DNA of 5,613 bases from assembly GCA_937877295.1 (NCBI GenBank), contig CALFIV010000303.1, forward strand, positions 1 to 5,613. Reading direction: 5' to 3'. The position numbers were made by a program, and so were the translations under genes. Positions 1-5,558 of the stretch are shown here, one piece after another. Positions within the stretch are counted from its first letter, which is position 1, and each line of letters opens with the position of its first letter. The notes below the pieces were generated by a model, which worked only from the letters and a program-made list of their open reading frames with translations, was not told the DNA's origin and made no database searches. This stretch comes from an uncultured Clostridia bacterium. GTDB lineage: Bacteria > Bacillota_A > Clostridia > Christensenellales > CAG-138.

Positions 1-258
1 GAGGAAGGCGCAGTCTATGACGCGCTGCGTGCGGAAAACCGGAAAACAGCCGAAGCGCTGCGCGAGCTGTTTGATCTTGTGATGCCGGTATTTCACCGCG
101 GGATCGACGACAGTGAAACGGTCGTAAAGCAATGTGCAAAGACGGTTCAAAAGGGCGAATCCTATTCCAAGCGGCTCGGTTCGTACGCCTTGCGCATTCT
201 ATCCGATCCGGAAGCCATTCCCCAAACCGTGACCGTTGCGCTGCAGCGAGGTTCATGA
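1..258 (+). CDS. 3' end of an unrecognised protein gene (5' end outside window)
   Basis: Frame 1 is open from the first base to a TGA at 256-258 and gives an 85-residue C-terminal fragment, beginning EEGAVYDALRAENRKTAEAL and ending TVTVALQRGS. It is rich in Ala, Leu, Glu, Lys and Arg with few prolines, so it is probably mostly alpha-helical. A KGESYSKRLGSYALRIL stretch lies about 35 residues from the end. I see no membrane segment, metal motif or P-loop, and I do not recognise the family. The codon use (many GCG, CTG and CGC) resembles that of the neighbouring genes. Its stop codon overlaps, on the opposite strand, the stop of the downstream methyltransferase gene, and no terminator separates the two. 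That it is coding is well supported by the uninterrupted frame and ordinary protein composition. The function is unknown. Confidence 0.7.
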   Translation, partial: EEGAVYDALRAENRKTAEALRELFDLVMPVFHRGIDDSETVVKQCAKTVQKGESYSKRLGSYALRILSDPEAIPQTVTVALQRGS

Positions 259-939
259 CAGGACCGTAAAAATGCGCATATCATTTGTCACAGGCAGGCG
301 ATACGGAAAAACCGCGTCGCCTGTTTCTTCGCAAAGATGCCTTGCTGCTTCTTCCGATACCGCTTCGCCGCGATAGAGCGAAAAGAATCTCGCAGCATCG
401 GAAAGCGAACGAAACGGCTGATCGAATGTGATCGACGCATCAAAGCTTTGATAGGAACAGCCGCTTTCATCGAGGATGCGCGACGCCGCAAGCGCCGTCC
501 GTTCGTGTTCCGGCAGATCCGTACGGAATCGGTGCGCCGGCAGCTTTCGTTTGATCAGGAGCAGCTTATGCGCGTGCGTACGCTTCAGCAGCCGAAGCGC
601 TTCCTGCGTCGAACCGAAATAACAGCAGACGACAACGTCGAATGTTGTTTGCAGGGTATGGACGTCCGCGCAGATTGCACGCAAGCACGTATTGCCATGC
701 GTGCGTTCTTGCAGCGCTTCTATTGCCAGCGGATCACAGTCCACGGCGGTCACGGTTTTGCAATAGGGCAACAGCGCTTCGGAAAGATATCCAAGCCCGC
801 ATCCGGCGTCGAGCACGCGATCGTTCTGTTCGATTTCCGCTGCAAGAAGCGCTGCGAGCGTCCGATGGAATGCGCTGTTTTGCGCAGCGTCACAAAAGAA
901 TCGGATGCGTTCGCGATCCCATTGAAAGTGATGATTCAT
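253..939 (-). CDS. class I SAM-dependent methyltransferase
   Basis: This is a 228-residue protein with a Rossmann-type methyltransferase core. Motif I is VLDAGCGLG at residues 42-50. It is followed by the acidic ribose-binding strand end TAVDCDP (Asp67), a motif II-like ADVHTL (91-96) and the strand FDVVVCCYFGS (100-110). The N-terminal stretch WDRERIRFFCDAAQNSAFHR would cap the SAM site. The ATG at 937-939 is chosen because AGGAG (950-946) sits 6 bases upstream. A longer in-frame reading back to 1158 would run through the divergent NTPase gene and is rejected. The substrate cannot be told from sequence, and both small-molecule and protein substrates remain possible. The divergent NTPase gene shares its control region, which suggests co-regulation. 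Homologous methyltransferases and THEP1-type NTPases may co-occur in larger anaerobe gene clusters, but this is from memory and weak. The family call is firm and the specific role is unknown. Confidence 0.88.
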   Translation of the reverse strand: MNHHFQWDRERIRFFCDAAQNSAFHRTLAALLAAEIEQNDRVLDAGCGLGYLSEALLPYCKTVTAVDCDPLAIEALQERTHGNTCLRAICADVHTLQTTFDVVVCCYFGSTQEALRLLKRTHAHKLLLIKRKLPAHRFRTDLPEHERTALAASRILDESGCSYQSFDASITFDQPFRSLSDAARFFSLYRGEAVSEEAARHLCEETGDAVFPYRLPVTNDMRIFTVLS

Positions 940-960
940 GTGCTGCTCCTTTCGTTTCTC

Positions 961-989
961 TTGAACAAAGTGTTCGGATACGGTATACT
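961..989 (+). promoter_or_regulatory. sigma-A-type promoter for the NTPase gene
   Basis: The -35 TTGAAC (961-966) and -10 TATACT (984-989) are separated by 17 bases. They match the consensus at 4/6 and 5/6 positions. Transcription would start near 996, just 6 bases before the GGAGG ribosome binding site, giving a leader of about 17 bases. Confidence 0.65.
963..975. promoter_or_regulatory. candidate operator: 13-bp inverted repeat
   Basis: GAACA-AAG-TGTTC is a perfect 5-bp inverted repeat with a 3-bp spacer. It overlaps the -35 element of the rightward promoter (961-966) and lies about at the predicted start site of the leftward transcript. A dimeric repressor bound here could therefore block both divergent genes. 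The repeat is short, so chance is possible, and no regulator is encoded nearby. Confidence 0.35.
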
Positions 990-1009
990 GCATGCAGAAA
1001 CGGAGGCAA
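982..1009 (-). promoter_or_regulatory. candidate divergent promoter for the methyltransferase gene
   Basis: On the minus strand, TTGCCT (1009-1004) and TATACC (987-982) are 16 bases apart. The -10 shares the palindromic GTATAC core (983-988) with the opposing promoter. The predicted start is near 975, about 36 bases before the ATG. The -35 is weaker than that of the rightward promoter, so this call is tentative. Confidence 0.4.
1002..1006 (+). promoter_or_regulatory. ribosome binding site deciding the NTPase start
   Basis: GGAGG lies 6 bases before the ATG at 1013. It supports that start over the in-frame ATG at 992, which lies at or before the predicted transcription start and has no Shine-Dalgarno sequence. 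Confidence 0.8.
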
Positions 1010-1012
1010 TCT

Positions 1013-1513
1013 ATGCAGCACATCATCATTGTCGGACGAAACGGAGTCGGAAAATCTACGCTCATCCGCACGCTCTTGGAAGCGATTCCGCTGCCGAAAT
1101 ACGGCGTGATTACAAAAAAGGAAGCCGCGGATGAAACCGGCATGCGCCCCGTATACATTCATCTGTACGGTGAGACGCGCCGGTATTCGGATGAGAACAG
1201 AATCGGTCTGTGCGGTGCAGGCGGCAGCAAGGCGTTTCCGCAGGCGTTCGACCGCTTTGCCGAACGGATGCTTTTTCCGCAGGACGGCGTGATCGTCTTT
1301 GACGAGCTCGGTTTTATGGAGAGCGCAGCCGCACGTTTTACCGCGTCGGTGCTGCACACGCTCGACACTGCGCCATTTTGCATCTGCGCGGTTCGCGATA
1401 AACAAACGGCATTTTTAGATGCGGTGCGCTCGCATCCGCGCGCGGCGGTCTTTTCGATCAGCGAGGACAACCGGGACGATCTCAGGGACAAGCTGCTGCG
1501 TTTGCTTGCGTAA
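1013..1513 (+). CDS. THEP1-family nucleoside-triphosphatase
   Basis: This is a 166-residue cytoplasmic P-loop protein. Walker A is GRNGVGKST at residues 8-16. Walker B is VIVFDELGFMES at 93-104, matching the IDEIGKME-type signature of the THEP1/NTPCR (NTPase_1) family. The segment GVITKKEAADETGMRP (31-46) corresponds to the GF-T-E-V region typical of the same family. The length is close to the usual 165-190 residues. Known members hydrolyse ATP, GTP and other NTPs slowly in vitro, but their physiological role is poorly defined. The gene is divergent from the methyltransferase gene and converges on ttcA, with only 5 bases between the stop codons. Its short leader and good promoter suggest independent expression as a single gene. 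The family call is confident. A nucleotide-salvage or RNA-linked role would be inference. Confidence 0.85.
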   Translation: MQHIIIVGRNGVGKSTLIRTLLEAIPLPKYGVITKKEAADETGMRPVYIHLYGETRRYSDENRIGLCGAGGSKAFPQAFDRFAERMLFPQDGVIVFDELGFMESAAARFTASVLHTLDTAPFCICAVRDKQTAFLDAVRSHPRAAVFSISEDNRDDLRDKLLRLLA

Positions 1514-1538
1514 ACAGATTAAGCTTCGCCGTCTGTTT
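1512..1538. terminator. weak inverted repeat between convergent genes
   Basis: AAACAGA (1512-1518) and TCTGTTT (1532-1538) form a perfect 7-bp, AT-rich inverted repeat with a 13-base loop that spans both stop codons. There is no clear U-tract on either side, so it is at best a weak bidirectional terminator and may be chance. Confidence 0.25.
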
Positions 1539-2274
1539 CTCCGCGAGATTGTTTGATCCGCATGCGATCCCAGAGCCCGTACTTTTCGGTATTGGTGATC
1601 GCATGCATCATTTTGACGTCTGCGTCCGGCACAATCGTGCAGAGATACTTGATCAGATTCTTCGCCTCTTCGCGCTTGGTATGTCCGGCGACGTCGCAGT
1701 TCGCCGGCAGAACCGGCAGTTCAAGCTGCTTCGCGACAGACAGACAGTACTTTTCCGGCACATAGATCATCGGCCGAATGACTGTGATATCGCTCCTCGA
1801 CAGATATGTGATCGGCGCAAATGTATTCATGCGGCCCTCATAGAGCATCGACATCAAAAGCGTTTCCAGCACATCCTCACGGTTATGTCCGAGTGCGACC
1901 TTGTTGCATCCGCGCTGCTTCGCAGCATTGTTCAACGCGCCACGCCGCAGTTTTGCGCACAGTGCGCACGGCGAACGTTCCGCCCGATACTCAAACACGA
2001 CCTTTCCAATCTCAGTGGGTATAACCTCAAACGAAATGCCGATCCGATCCGCATACGCGCGGATCGGCGCGGTGTTCTGATATTTGAGCCCGAGATCAAG
2101 CATGACGGCAATGACGTCAAACTTTGTGTGAGAAAAGCGCTGATACAGCTTCATTGCCTGCATCATCAGCAAGGAATCCTTGCCGCCGGATACCCCGATG
2201 CAGATCTTGTCGCCGTCTTCAATCATGCGGAACTTCTCATCCGCACGGCGAATACTCCCCAAAATGCGTTTCAT
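1519..2274 (-). CDS. ttcA: TtcA-family tRNA sulfurtransferase (tRNA 2-thiocytidine biosynthesis-like)
   Basis: This is a 251-residue N-type ATP pyrophosphatase. The PP-loop is SGGKDS at residues 29-34. A Cys103-x2-Cys106 pair (SPCALC) is followed by ALGHNRED (127-134) and a C-terminal ANCDVAGHTKREE with Cys193. TtcA enzymes adenylate C32 of tRNA and replace its oxygen with sulfur, using a [4Fe-4S] cluster held by three cysteines. Cys103, Cys106 and Cys193 fit that layout. The ATG at 2274 is preferred over an upstream GTG at 2295 because the GTG lies upstream of the predicted transcription start and has no ribosome binding site. The ATG has AAAGG 10 bases upstream. The gene is monocistronic by layout and convergent with the NTPase gene. 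Firmicutes carry several TtcA-like paralogues, and some may modify another position or substrate, so the symbol is given at family level. Confidence 0.82.
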   Translation of the reverse strand: MKRILGSIRRADEKFRMIEDGDKICIGVSGGKDSLLMMQAMKLYQRFSHTKFDVIAVMLDLGLKYQNTAPIRAYADRIGISFEVIPTEIGKVVFEYRAERSPCALCAKLRRGALNNAAKQRGCNKVALGHNREDVLETLLMSMLYEGRMNTFAPITYLSRSDITVIRPMIYVPEKYCLSVAKQLELPVLPANCDVAGHTKREEAKNLIKYLCTIVPDADVKMMHAITNTEKYGLWDRMRIKQSRGETDGEA

Positions 2275-2296
2275 AGAATACCAACCTTTCTGCACC

Positions 2297-2325
2297 AGTA
2301 TATCCCGACATTCGACGTCTGTAAA
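2297..2325 (-). promoter_or_regulatory. sigma-A-type promoter for the ttcA-like gene
   Basis: On the minus strand, -35 TTTACA (2325-2320) and -10 TATACT (2302-2297) are spaced by 17 bases. Each matches the consensus at 5/6 positions. The predicted start is near 2290, leaving a leader of about 16 bases to the ATG at 2274. Confidence 0.7.
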
Positions 2326-2367
2326 GTTTTTTGCGCAGCCCGAAATGTAAAAATTGTACCGGAATCG

Positions 2368-2396
2368 TTGCAGAACGAACGCTTCTTTGCTATAAT
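2368..2396 (+). promoter_or_regulatory. extended -10 promoter for the mntP operon
   Basis: A perfect TATAAT (2391-2396) is preceded by TGC, giving an extended -10. A weak -35 TTGCAG (2368-2373) lies 17 bases upstream. Transcription would begin near 2403, about 24 bases before the mntP ATG. That is too short to hold a yybP-ykoY manganese riboswitch. Confidence 0.75.
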
Positions 2397-2416
2397 ATCA
2401 TGCGTCTTTTATGATT

Positions 2417-2421
2417 GGAGG
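2417..2421 (+). promoter_or_regulatory. ribosome binding site deciding the mntP start
   Basis: GGAGG lies 5 bases before the ATG at 2427. An in-frame TTG at 2415 overlaps this site, so it cannot be the start. Confidence 0.85.
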
Positions 2422-2426
2422 CAGTT

Positions 2427-3074
2427 ATGTCCATTTCCGATATTTTCTTCATCGGCGTCGGCCTTTCCATGGACGCGCTCGCGGTTGCCATGTGCCAAGG
2501 CGTTTCGATGAAAAAGCTGCAGCCTTCCGGTGTGCTGCGCATTGCGCTCTTTTTCGGCGGATTTCAGCTTTTGATGCCGCTTATCGGGTTTGCGCTCGGC
2601 TCGACCTTCGCGTCGTTTGTAACGATCGGCCCTTGGATCGCATGCGCACTGCTGATAATAATCGGAGGAAAAATGCTGATCGACGGCATTCGTGACAAGC
2701 AGGACGCCGTTGAATCGGAACTGGCATCGCTCGGCAGGCTGACGCTGCTTGCCGTCGCCACCAGCATCGACGCGTTTGCGGTCGGCGTCAGCTTTTCCAT
2801 GCAAGAAGGCATTGTCTGGCTGCACGGCGGCATCAGCATTCTGTTTGCCGTCACAATGATCGGCTGCACCACGTTCATTCTGTCACTGTTCGGCGTATGG
2901 ATCGGAAACCGATTCGGGCTGCGCTATCACCGTCTGGCAACCATGATCGGCGGAATCGTACTGATCCTGATAGGCATAAAAATGATTCTTGAAGCGCTCG
3001 GACTTTTGCCCGCATTTTTGCGCTGTGACGGCGTCGCATGGTCCGCATCCGCGCTGCATATACTTTGGCTATGA
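2427..3074 (+). CDS. mntP: manganese efflux pump MntP
   Basis: This is a 215-residue integral membrane protein with about six hydrophobic helices in two related halves. Each half carries the family signature with a conserved acidic residue: GLSMDALAVAM (residues 12-22, Asp16) and ATSIDAFAVGV (111-121, Asp115). A GGKMLIDGI loop (80-88) follows helix 3, and the last helix is around GGIVLILIGIKMILEAL (175-191). MntP exports Mn2+ and protects cells from manganese excess. Family members are usually about 180-190 residues. This one carries about 25 extra C-terminal residues after the last helix (LLPAFLRCDGVAWSASALHI and onward), which run up to the start of the next gene. The stop codon overlaps the next ATG as ATGA (3071-3074), making mntP the first gene of a probable three-gene operon. 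Regulation may be by an MntR-type repressor, but I could not identify an operator. Confidence 0.92.
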   Translation: MSISDIFFIGVGLSMDALAVAMCQGVSMKKLQPSGVLRIALFFGGFQLLMPLIGFALGSTFASFVTIGPWIACALLIIIGGKMLIDGIRDKQDAVESELASLGRLTLLAVATSIDAFAVGVSFSMQEGIVWLHGGISILFAVTMIGCTTFILSLFGVWIGNRFGLRYHRLATMIGGIVLILIGIKMILEALGLLPAFLRCDGVAWSASALHILWL

Positions 3075-4138
3075 TTGCATTCAAGAAGACTGCTGTTCTG
3101 CCATGGATTCTACTGATCACACTGCTGCTTGCGCTGAGCGCAATCATTGGGTATATTTTACACCTGAACACTGCGCATGAACCCAAACAACCCGCATCGA
3201 CTCCTGTGCCGACAGTATCCCCTTCCTCTTTGGCTTTTGCAACACCGCATGCGACGAAAGCCGCTGCGACGGCAACGCCGATCCCTGCCGATGAGAAACC
3301 GACGCCTGCATGGCAGTTTGTCGATGATGCAGATCAATTCTGGATGGACGGCATTCTGCGCCGAACGGACGATTCCTATCGCAGTCCCGGTTTGTCGGTG
3401 AACGTGCGAACGGTGATCGATACAAAAACCTACCCACGGCGCGTTATGTATTATGTTGCGGATATCTATGTGCGCGATGTGACACAGATCAAGACCGAAA
3501 GCTATAGCGGCGATTTCAGTCATCCCGGTCGCGGCAGTGTGCCGAAAACCGCAAAGCGAGTGAACGCGCTGCTTGCTATTTCGGGTGATTACTGCGGCGT
3601 TCAGAAAGGTTCTCTCGTCATTCGCAACGGCGTCGTCTACAGAGAAAGCCTGCGAAAGGATATGGATACCTGTCTGCTGCTGCGCGACGGAACAATGGAA
3701 ACGTTCCGTGCGGGAAAGATCGCTCTGAGCGACATTCTGCAGATGGACGTGTGGCAGGCATGGCAGTTCGGTCCTTTGCTGCTGGAGAACGACGGCGAGG
3801 TGCGGAGTTCCTTCGCGTCCGTGAACATTGCAGTACAAAACCCGCGAAGCTGCATCGGCTATGTTGCGCCAGGTCATTACATGTTCGTTGTGGTTGACGG
3901 TCGGCAAAAGCATTCGAGAGGGCTGACGCTGAGCGAGCTTGCAGCCCTGATGAAATCGCTTGGATGCACACGGGCATTCAATCTGGACGGCGGCGCTTCC
4001 GCACACTTCTATTGGCGCGACAAGATCTTTTCGAGCCCCAGCAAAGGCGGTCGGAGCATCTCCGACATCGTTTATTTATCAAAGGAAGACTATACGGATT
4101 CCTTCTATTTCCCGGGAAAGGACGGTCTGCACGAATGA
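3071..4138 (+). CDS. membrane-anchored phosphodiester glycosidase (NAGPA/DUF2233 family), copy A
   Basis: This is a 355-residue protein. Lys5-Lys6 precede a single hydrophobic segment (about 9-30) without a clear signal peptidase site, suggesting an N-terminal anchor with the rest outside. A Thr/Pro/Ala-rich spacer covers about 37-80. The C-terminal domain (about 105-340) has family landmarks: VADIYVRDV (129-137), AISGDYCG (169-176), SLVIRNGVVY (181-190), AWQFGP (230-235), NPRSCIGY (257-264), VVVDGRQ (273-279) and FNLDGGAS (303-310). The family includes the human uncovering enzyme, which cleaves sugar-1-phosphodiesters. In Gram-positives a wall-glycopolymer or glycan phosphodiester substrate is plausible but inferred. 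The start at 3071 overlaps the mntP stop as ATGA and has no Shine-Dalgarno sequence, which suggests re-initiation. An ATG at 3038, adding 11 residues, cannot be excluded. It is a paralogue of the next gene. Confidence 0.85.
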   Translation: MIAFKKTAVLPWILLITLLLALSAIIGYILHLNTAHEPKQPASTPVPTVSPSSLAFATPHATKAAATATPIPADEKPTPAWQFVDDADQFWMDGILRRTDDSYRSPGLSVNVRTVIDTKTYPRRVMYYVADIYVRDVTQIKTESYSGDFSHPGRGSVPKTAKRVNALLAISGDYCGVQKGSLVIRNGVVYRESLRKDMDTCLLLRDGTMETFRAGKIALSDILQMDVWQAWQFGPLLLENDGEVRSSFASVNIAVQNPRSCIGYVAPGHYMFVVVDGRQKHSRGLTLSELAALMKSLGCTRAFNLDGGASAHFYWRDKIFSSPSKGGRSISDIVYLSKEDYTDSFYFPGKDGLHE

Positions 4139-5148
4139 ACCGTACCGTAAAACTGATTCTGACGCTGACAGCAATTCTCATGCTGTTCGGCTGCGCCCTG
4201 ATGCAAGCGGAAACGACTGCTACGCCTGCGCCTGTGACGGATACGTCTGAACCGGAGGAAGTCGTCGAAATCACGCTTGCACCGACCGAGATTCCAACGC
4301 CTGCTCCTACTGCAACGCCGAGTCCGACGCCTTCACCGACCCCGACGCCTTCACCGACGCCCGAACCGGAAGGTCTGATCGGCTGGACGACCGGCGGCTT
4401 CGTGCCGGCGGAAGAAACCGAGCGCACGGAAGAAACGTATGTCAGCGACAAGCTGCACATCACGGTCACGAAATATTTCGATGATAAAACATACAACAAC
4501 AACGTCACGTATTTTGTAGCGGACGTTTATCTGAGAGACATTACTTCTCTGCGTACCGCTGCTGCGAGCGGATTCAAAAGCAAGAGCGAATTGCCTGTTG
4601 ATCGGATGGCGCAGCGCGAACATGCAATCTTTGCCATCACCGGCGACTACTACGGGCATCACACACATTCCCTTGTCATTCGTAACGGAGAAATCTACGA
4701 TACGAAGCTGTACAGCAATTGGGACGTCTGTTTCCTGTATCTGGACGGTACGATGGAAACCATGACGTCGGACGAATATAAAAAAGCAACTCTGCGCGAC
4801 GATATCTGGCAGGCATGGCAGTTCGGTCCTTCCCTGCTGGACAGCGACGGACACGCGATCGCATCGTTTCCGAAATCCCAGATCCGCGTACACAATCCGC
4901 GCACGGTGATCGGGTACTATGAACCGGGGCATTATTGCTTTGTCACCGTCGACGGCAGGCAAGGCAAATACTCCGACGGCTTGACGCTTGCTGAACTCTC
5001 CTCGCTGATGGAATCGCTTGGCTGCAGGCTTGCGTTCAATCTGGACGGCGGCGAATCCGCTGTACTGTACTGGGACAATCGAATCTATAATTCACCGTTC
5101 AGAGGCGGCCGTTCGATTTCGGACATCATCTATTTCACGGCGGAATAA
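4135..5148 (+). CDS. lipoprotein phosphodiester glycosidase (NAGPA/DUF2233 family), copy B
   Basis: This is a 337-residue protein. The N-terminus is a lipoprotein-type signal: Arg3 and Lys6, a hydrophobic run, then LFGC with Cys20 as the probable lipidated residue. Phe at -2 is slightly atypical. An acidic patch (39-44) and a TP/SP-rich linker (about 49-78) lead to the enzyme domain (about 105-335). Landmarks are VADVYLRDI (128-136), AITGDYYG (167-174), SLVIRNGEIY (179-188), AWQFGP (226-231), NPRTVIGY (254-261), VTVDGRQ (270-276), and FNLDGGES (301-308), with GGRSISDIIYF near the end. It closely matches copy A over the whole domain, including a 25-base identical block (3752-3776 and 4807-4831), so the pair is a tandem duplication with diverged anchors. 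The start overlaps the previous stop as ATGA (4135-4138), and an AAGGA at 4118-4122 may help initiation. The family call is firm. The substrate, possibly a surface glycopolymer phosphodiester, is inferred. Confidence 0.88.
   Translation: MNRTVKLILTLTAILMLFGCALMQAETTATPAPVTDTSEPEEVVEITLAPTEIPTPAPTATPSPTPSPTPTPSPTPEPEGLIGWTTGGFVPAEETERTEETYVSDKLHITVTKYFDDKTYNNNVTYFVADVYLRDITSLRTAAASGFKSKSELPVDRMAQREHAIFAITGDYYGHHTHSLVIRNGEIYDTKLYSNWDVCFLYLDGTMETMTSDEYKKATLRDDIWQAWQFGPSLLDSDGHAIASFPKSQIRVHNPRTVIGYYEPGHYCFVTVDGRQGKYSDGLTLAELSSLMESLGCRLAFNLDGGESAVLYWDNRIYNSPFRGGRSISDIIYFTAE
4324..4358 (+). repeat. two 17-bp direct repeats in the Thr/Pro linker
   Basis: CCGACGCCTTCACCGAC occurs at 4324-4340 and again at 4342-4358, an 18-bp (six-codon) period encoding PTPSPT. 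Because the period is a multiple of three, slippage would change linker length by six residues without a frameshift. Confidence 0.85.
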
Positions 5149-5152
5149 TATA

Positions 5153-5181
5153 AAAGATCGGGGTGCAATACTCCGATCTTT
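5153..5181. terminator. bidirectional intrinsic terminator between the operon and the TfoX-like gene
   Basis: AAAGATCGGGG (5153-5163) pairs with CTCCGATCTTT (5171-5181) to give 11 bp including one G-U, with a 7-base loop. Read on the minus strand, the stem is followed by TTTTATATTATT, a fair U-rich tail for the TfoX-like gene. On the plus strand the tail is poorer (TTTCTGATT). It sits 4 bases after the glycosidase B stop and 10 bases beyond the TfoX-like stop. Confidence 0.8.
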
Positions 5182-5191
5182 CTGATTCCGA

Positions 5192-5500
5192 TCATTTTCC
5201 CCTGTCGGGAATCTCCGCCGCGATCGCACATACAAGTGATTGCAAAGAGAAACGATCATCGATACAATCCGCAAGAACCATCGGCTTTGCACCTTCATAC
5301 GGTAATTCAATTGGCGCATCCGGCAGCAATTCTTTTGCCGCTTTTGTCGGTTTCAGCAAAAGACGATCGTCATAGATTCCTCCGACATGCCTCCCCTGTA
5401 CATAGATGAGATATTCCCCCATCATCGGACGGTACGAAACGCCATCCAATCCGGACAGCTGCTCCTGTATAAAAGCGAGATATTTTTTGTTTGACGGCAT
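5192..5500 (-). CDS. TfoX N-terminal-domain protein
   Basis: This is a 102-residue soluble protein covering one TfoX_N domain. It has YLAFIQEQL (7-15) and the highly typical VSYRPMMGEYLIYVQGRHVGG (21-41), followed by IYDDRLLLKP (42-51) and LLPDAPIELPYEGAKPM (58-74). Stand-alone TfoX_N proteins of about 100-115 residues are common in Firmicutes. They lack the C-terminal domain of the proteobacterial competence regulator TfoX/Sxy, and their function is not established, so a competence role should not be assumed. The ATG at 5500 is chosen because AGGAG (5512-5508) lies 7 bases upstream. A longer frame to 5536 would run into the upstream terminator. The coding start lies just 21 bases from the U-tract of the tRNA terminator, and no promoter fits in between. 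Confidence 0.88.
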   Translation of the reverse strand: MPSNKKYLAFIQEQLSGLDGVSYRPMMGEYLIYVQGRHVGGIYDDRLLLKPTKAAKELLPDAPIELPYEGAKPMVLADCIDDRFSLQSLVCAIAAEIPDRGK

Positions 5501-5521
5501 GTTCGAGCTCCTTTTCCTATC

Positions 5522-5556
5522 AAAAAAACACCGCAAGCTTTTTGAAACTTGCGGTG
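5522..5556 (-). terminator. strong intrinsic terminator after tRNA-Pro
   Basis: CACCGCAAG and CTTGCGGTG form a perfect 9-bp stem (5548-5556 with 5529-5537) around a 10-base loop. On the minus strand seven T residues follow (5528-5522). It begins 2 bases after the tRNA CCA end. Confidence 0.9.
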
Positions 5557-5558
5557 CA

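Noticed and set aside
337..1134. 265-residue open frame on the plus strand opposite the methyltransferase
   Set aside because: It lies antisense to a gene with clear SAM motifs. Its product is rich in Arg, Cys and His with no recognisable domain, as expected of a shadow frame in GC-rich DNA.
940..1158. Upstream extension of the methyltransferase to 301 residues
   Set aside because: The extra 73 residues would be antisense to the NTPase gene and its promoter. The ATG at 939 has a good ribosome binding site.
2275..2426. Possible yybP-ykoY riboswitch before mntP
   Set aside because: The region is filled by two opposed promoters, and the expected leader is only about 24 bases. I could not find the paired-element layout.
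1549..2511. 320-residue open frame on the plus strand across ttcA and into mntP
   Set aside because: It is antisense to the TtcA motifs, crosses two promoters and overlaps the mntP start in another frame. It has no ribosome binding site or family resemblance.
3158..4006. 282-residue minus-strand open frame opposite glycosidase A
   Set aside because: It has low-complexity Arg/His/Cys composition opposite a well-supported catalytic domain, and no promoter or ribosome binding site was seen.
4321..4375. CRISPR-like or satellite repeat
   Set aside because: The repeats are in-frame Thr/Pro codons with no unique spacers, so they are a protein linker and not an array.
5501..5536. Twelve-residue N-terminal extension of the TfoX-like protein
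   Set aside because: It would be encoded by the terminator stem and U-tract, and the ATG at 5500 has a well-spaced AGGAG.
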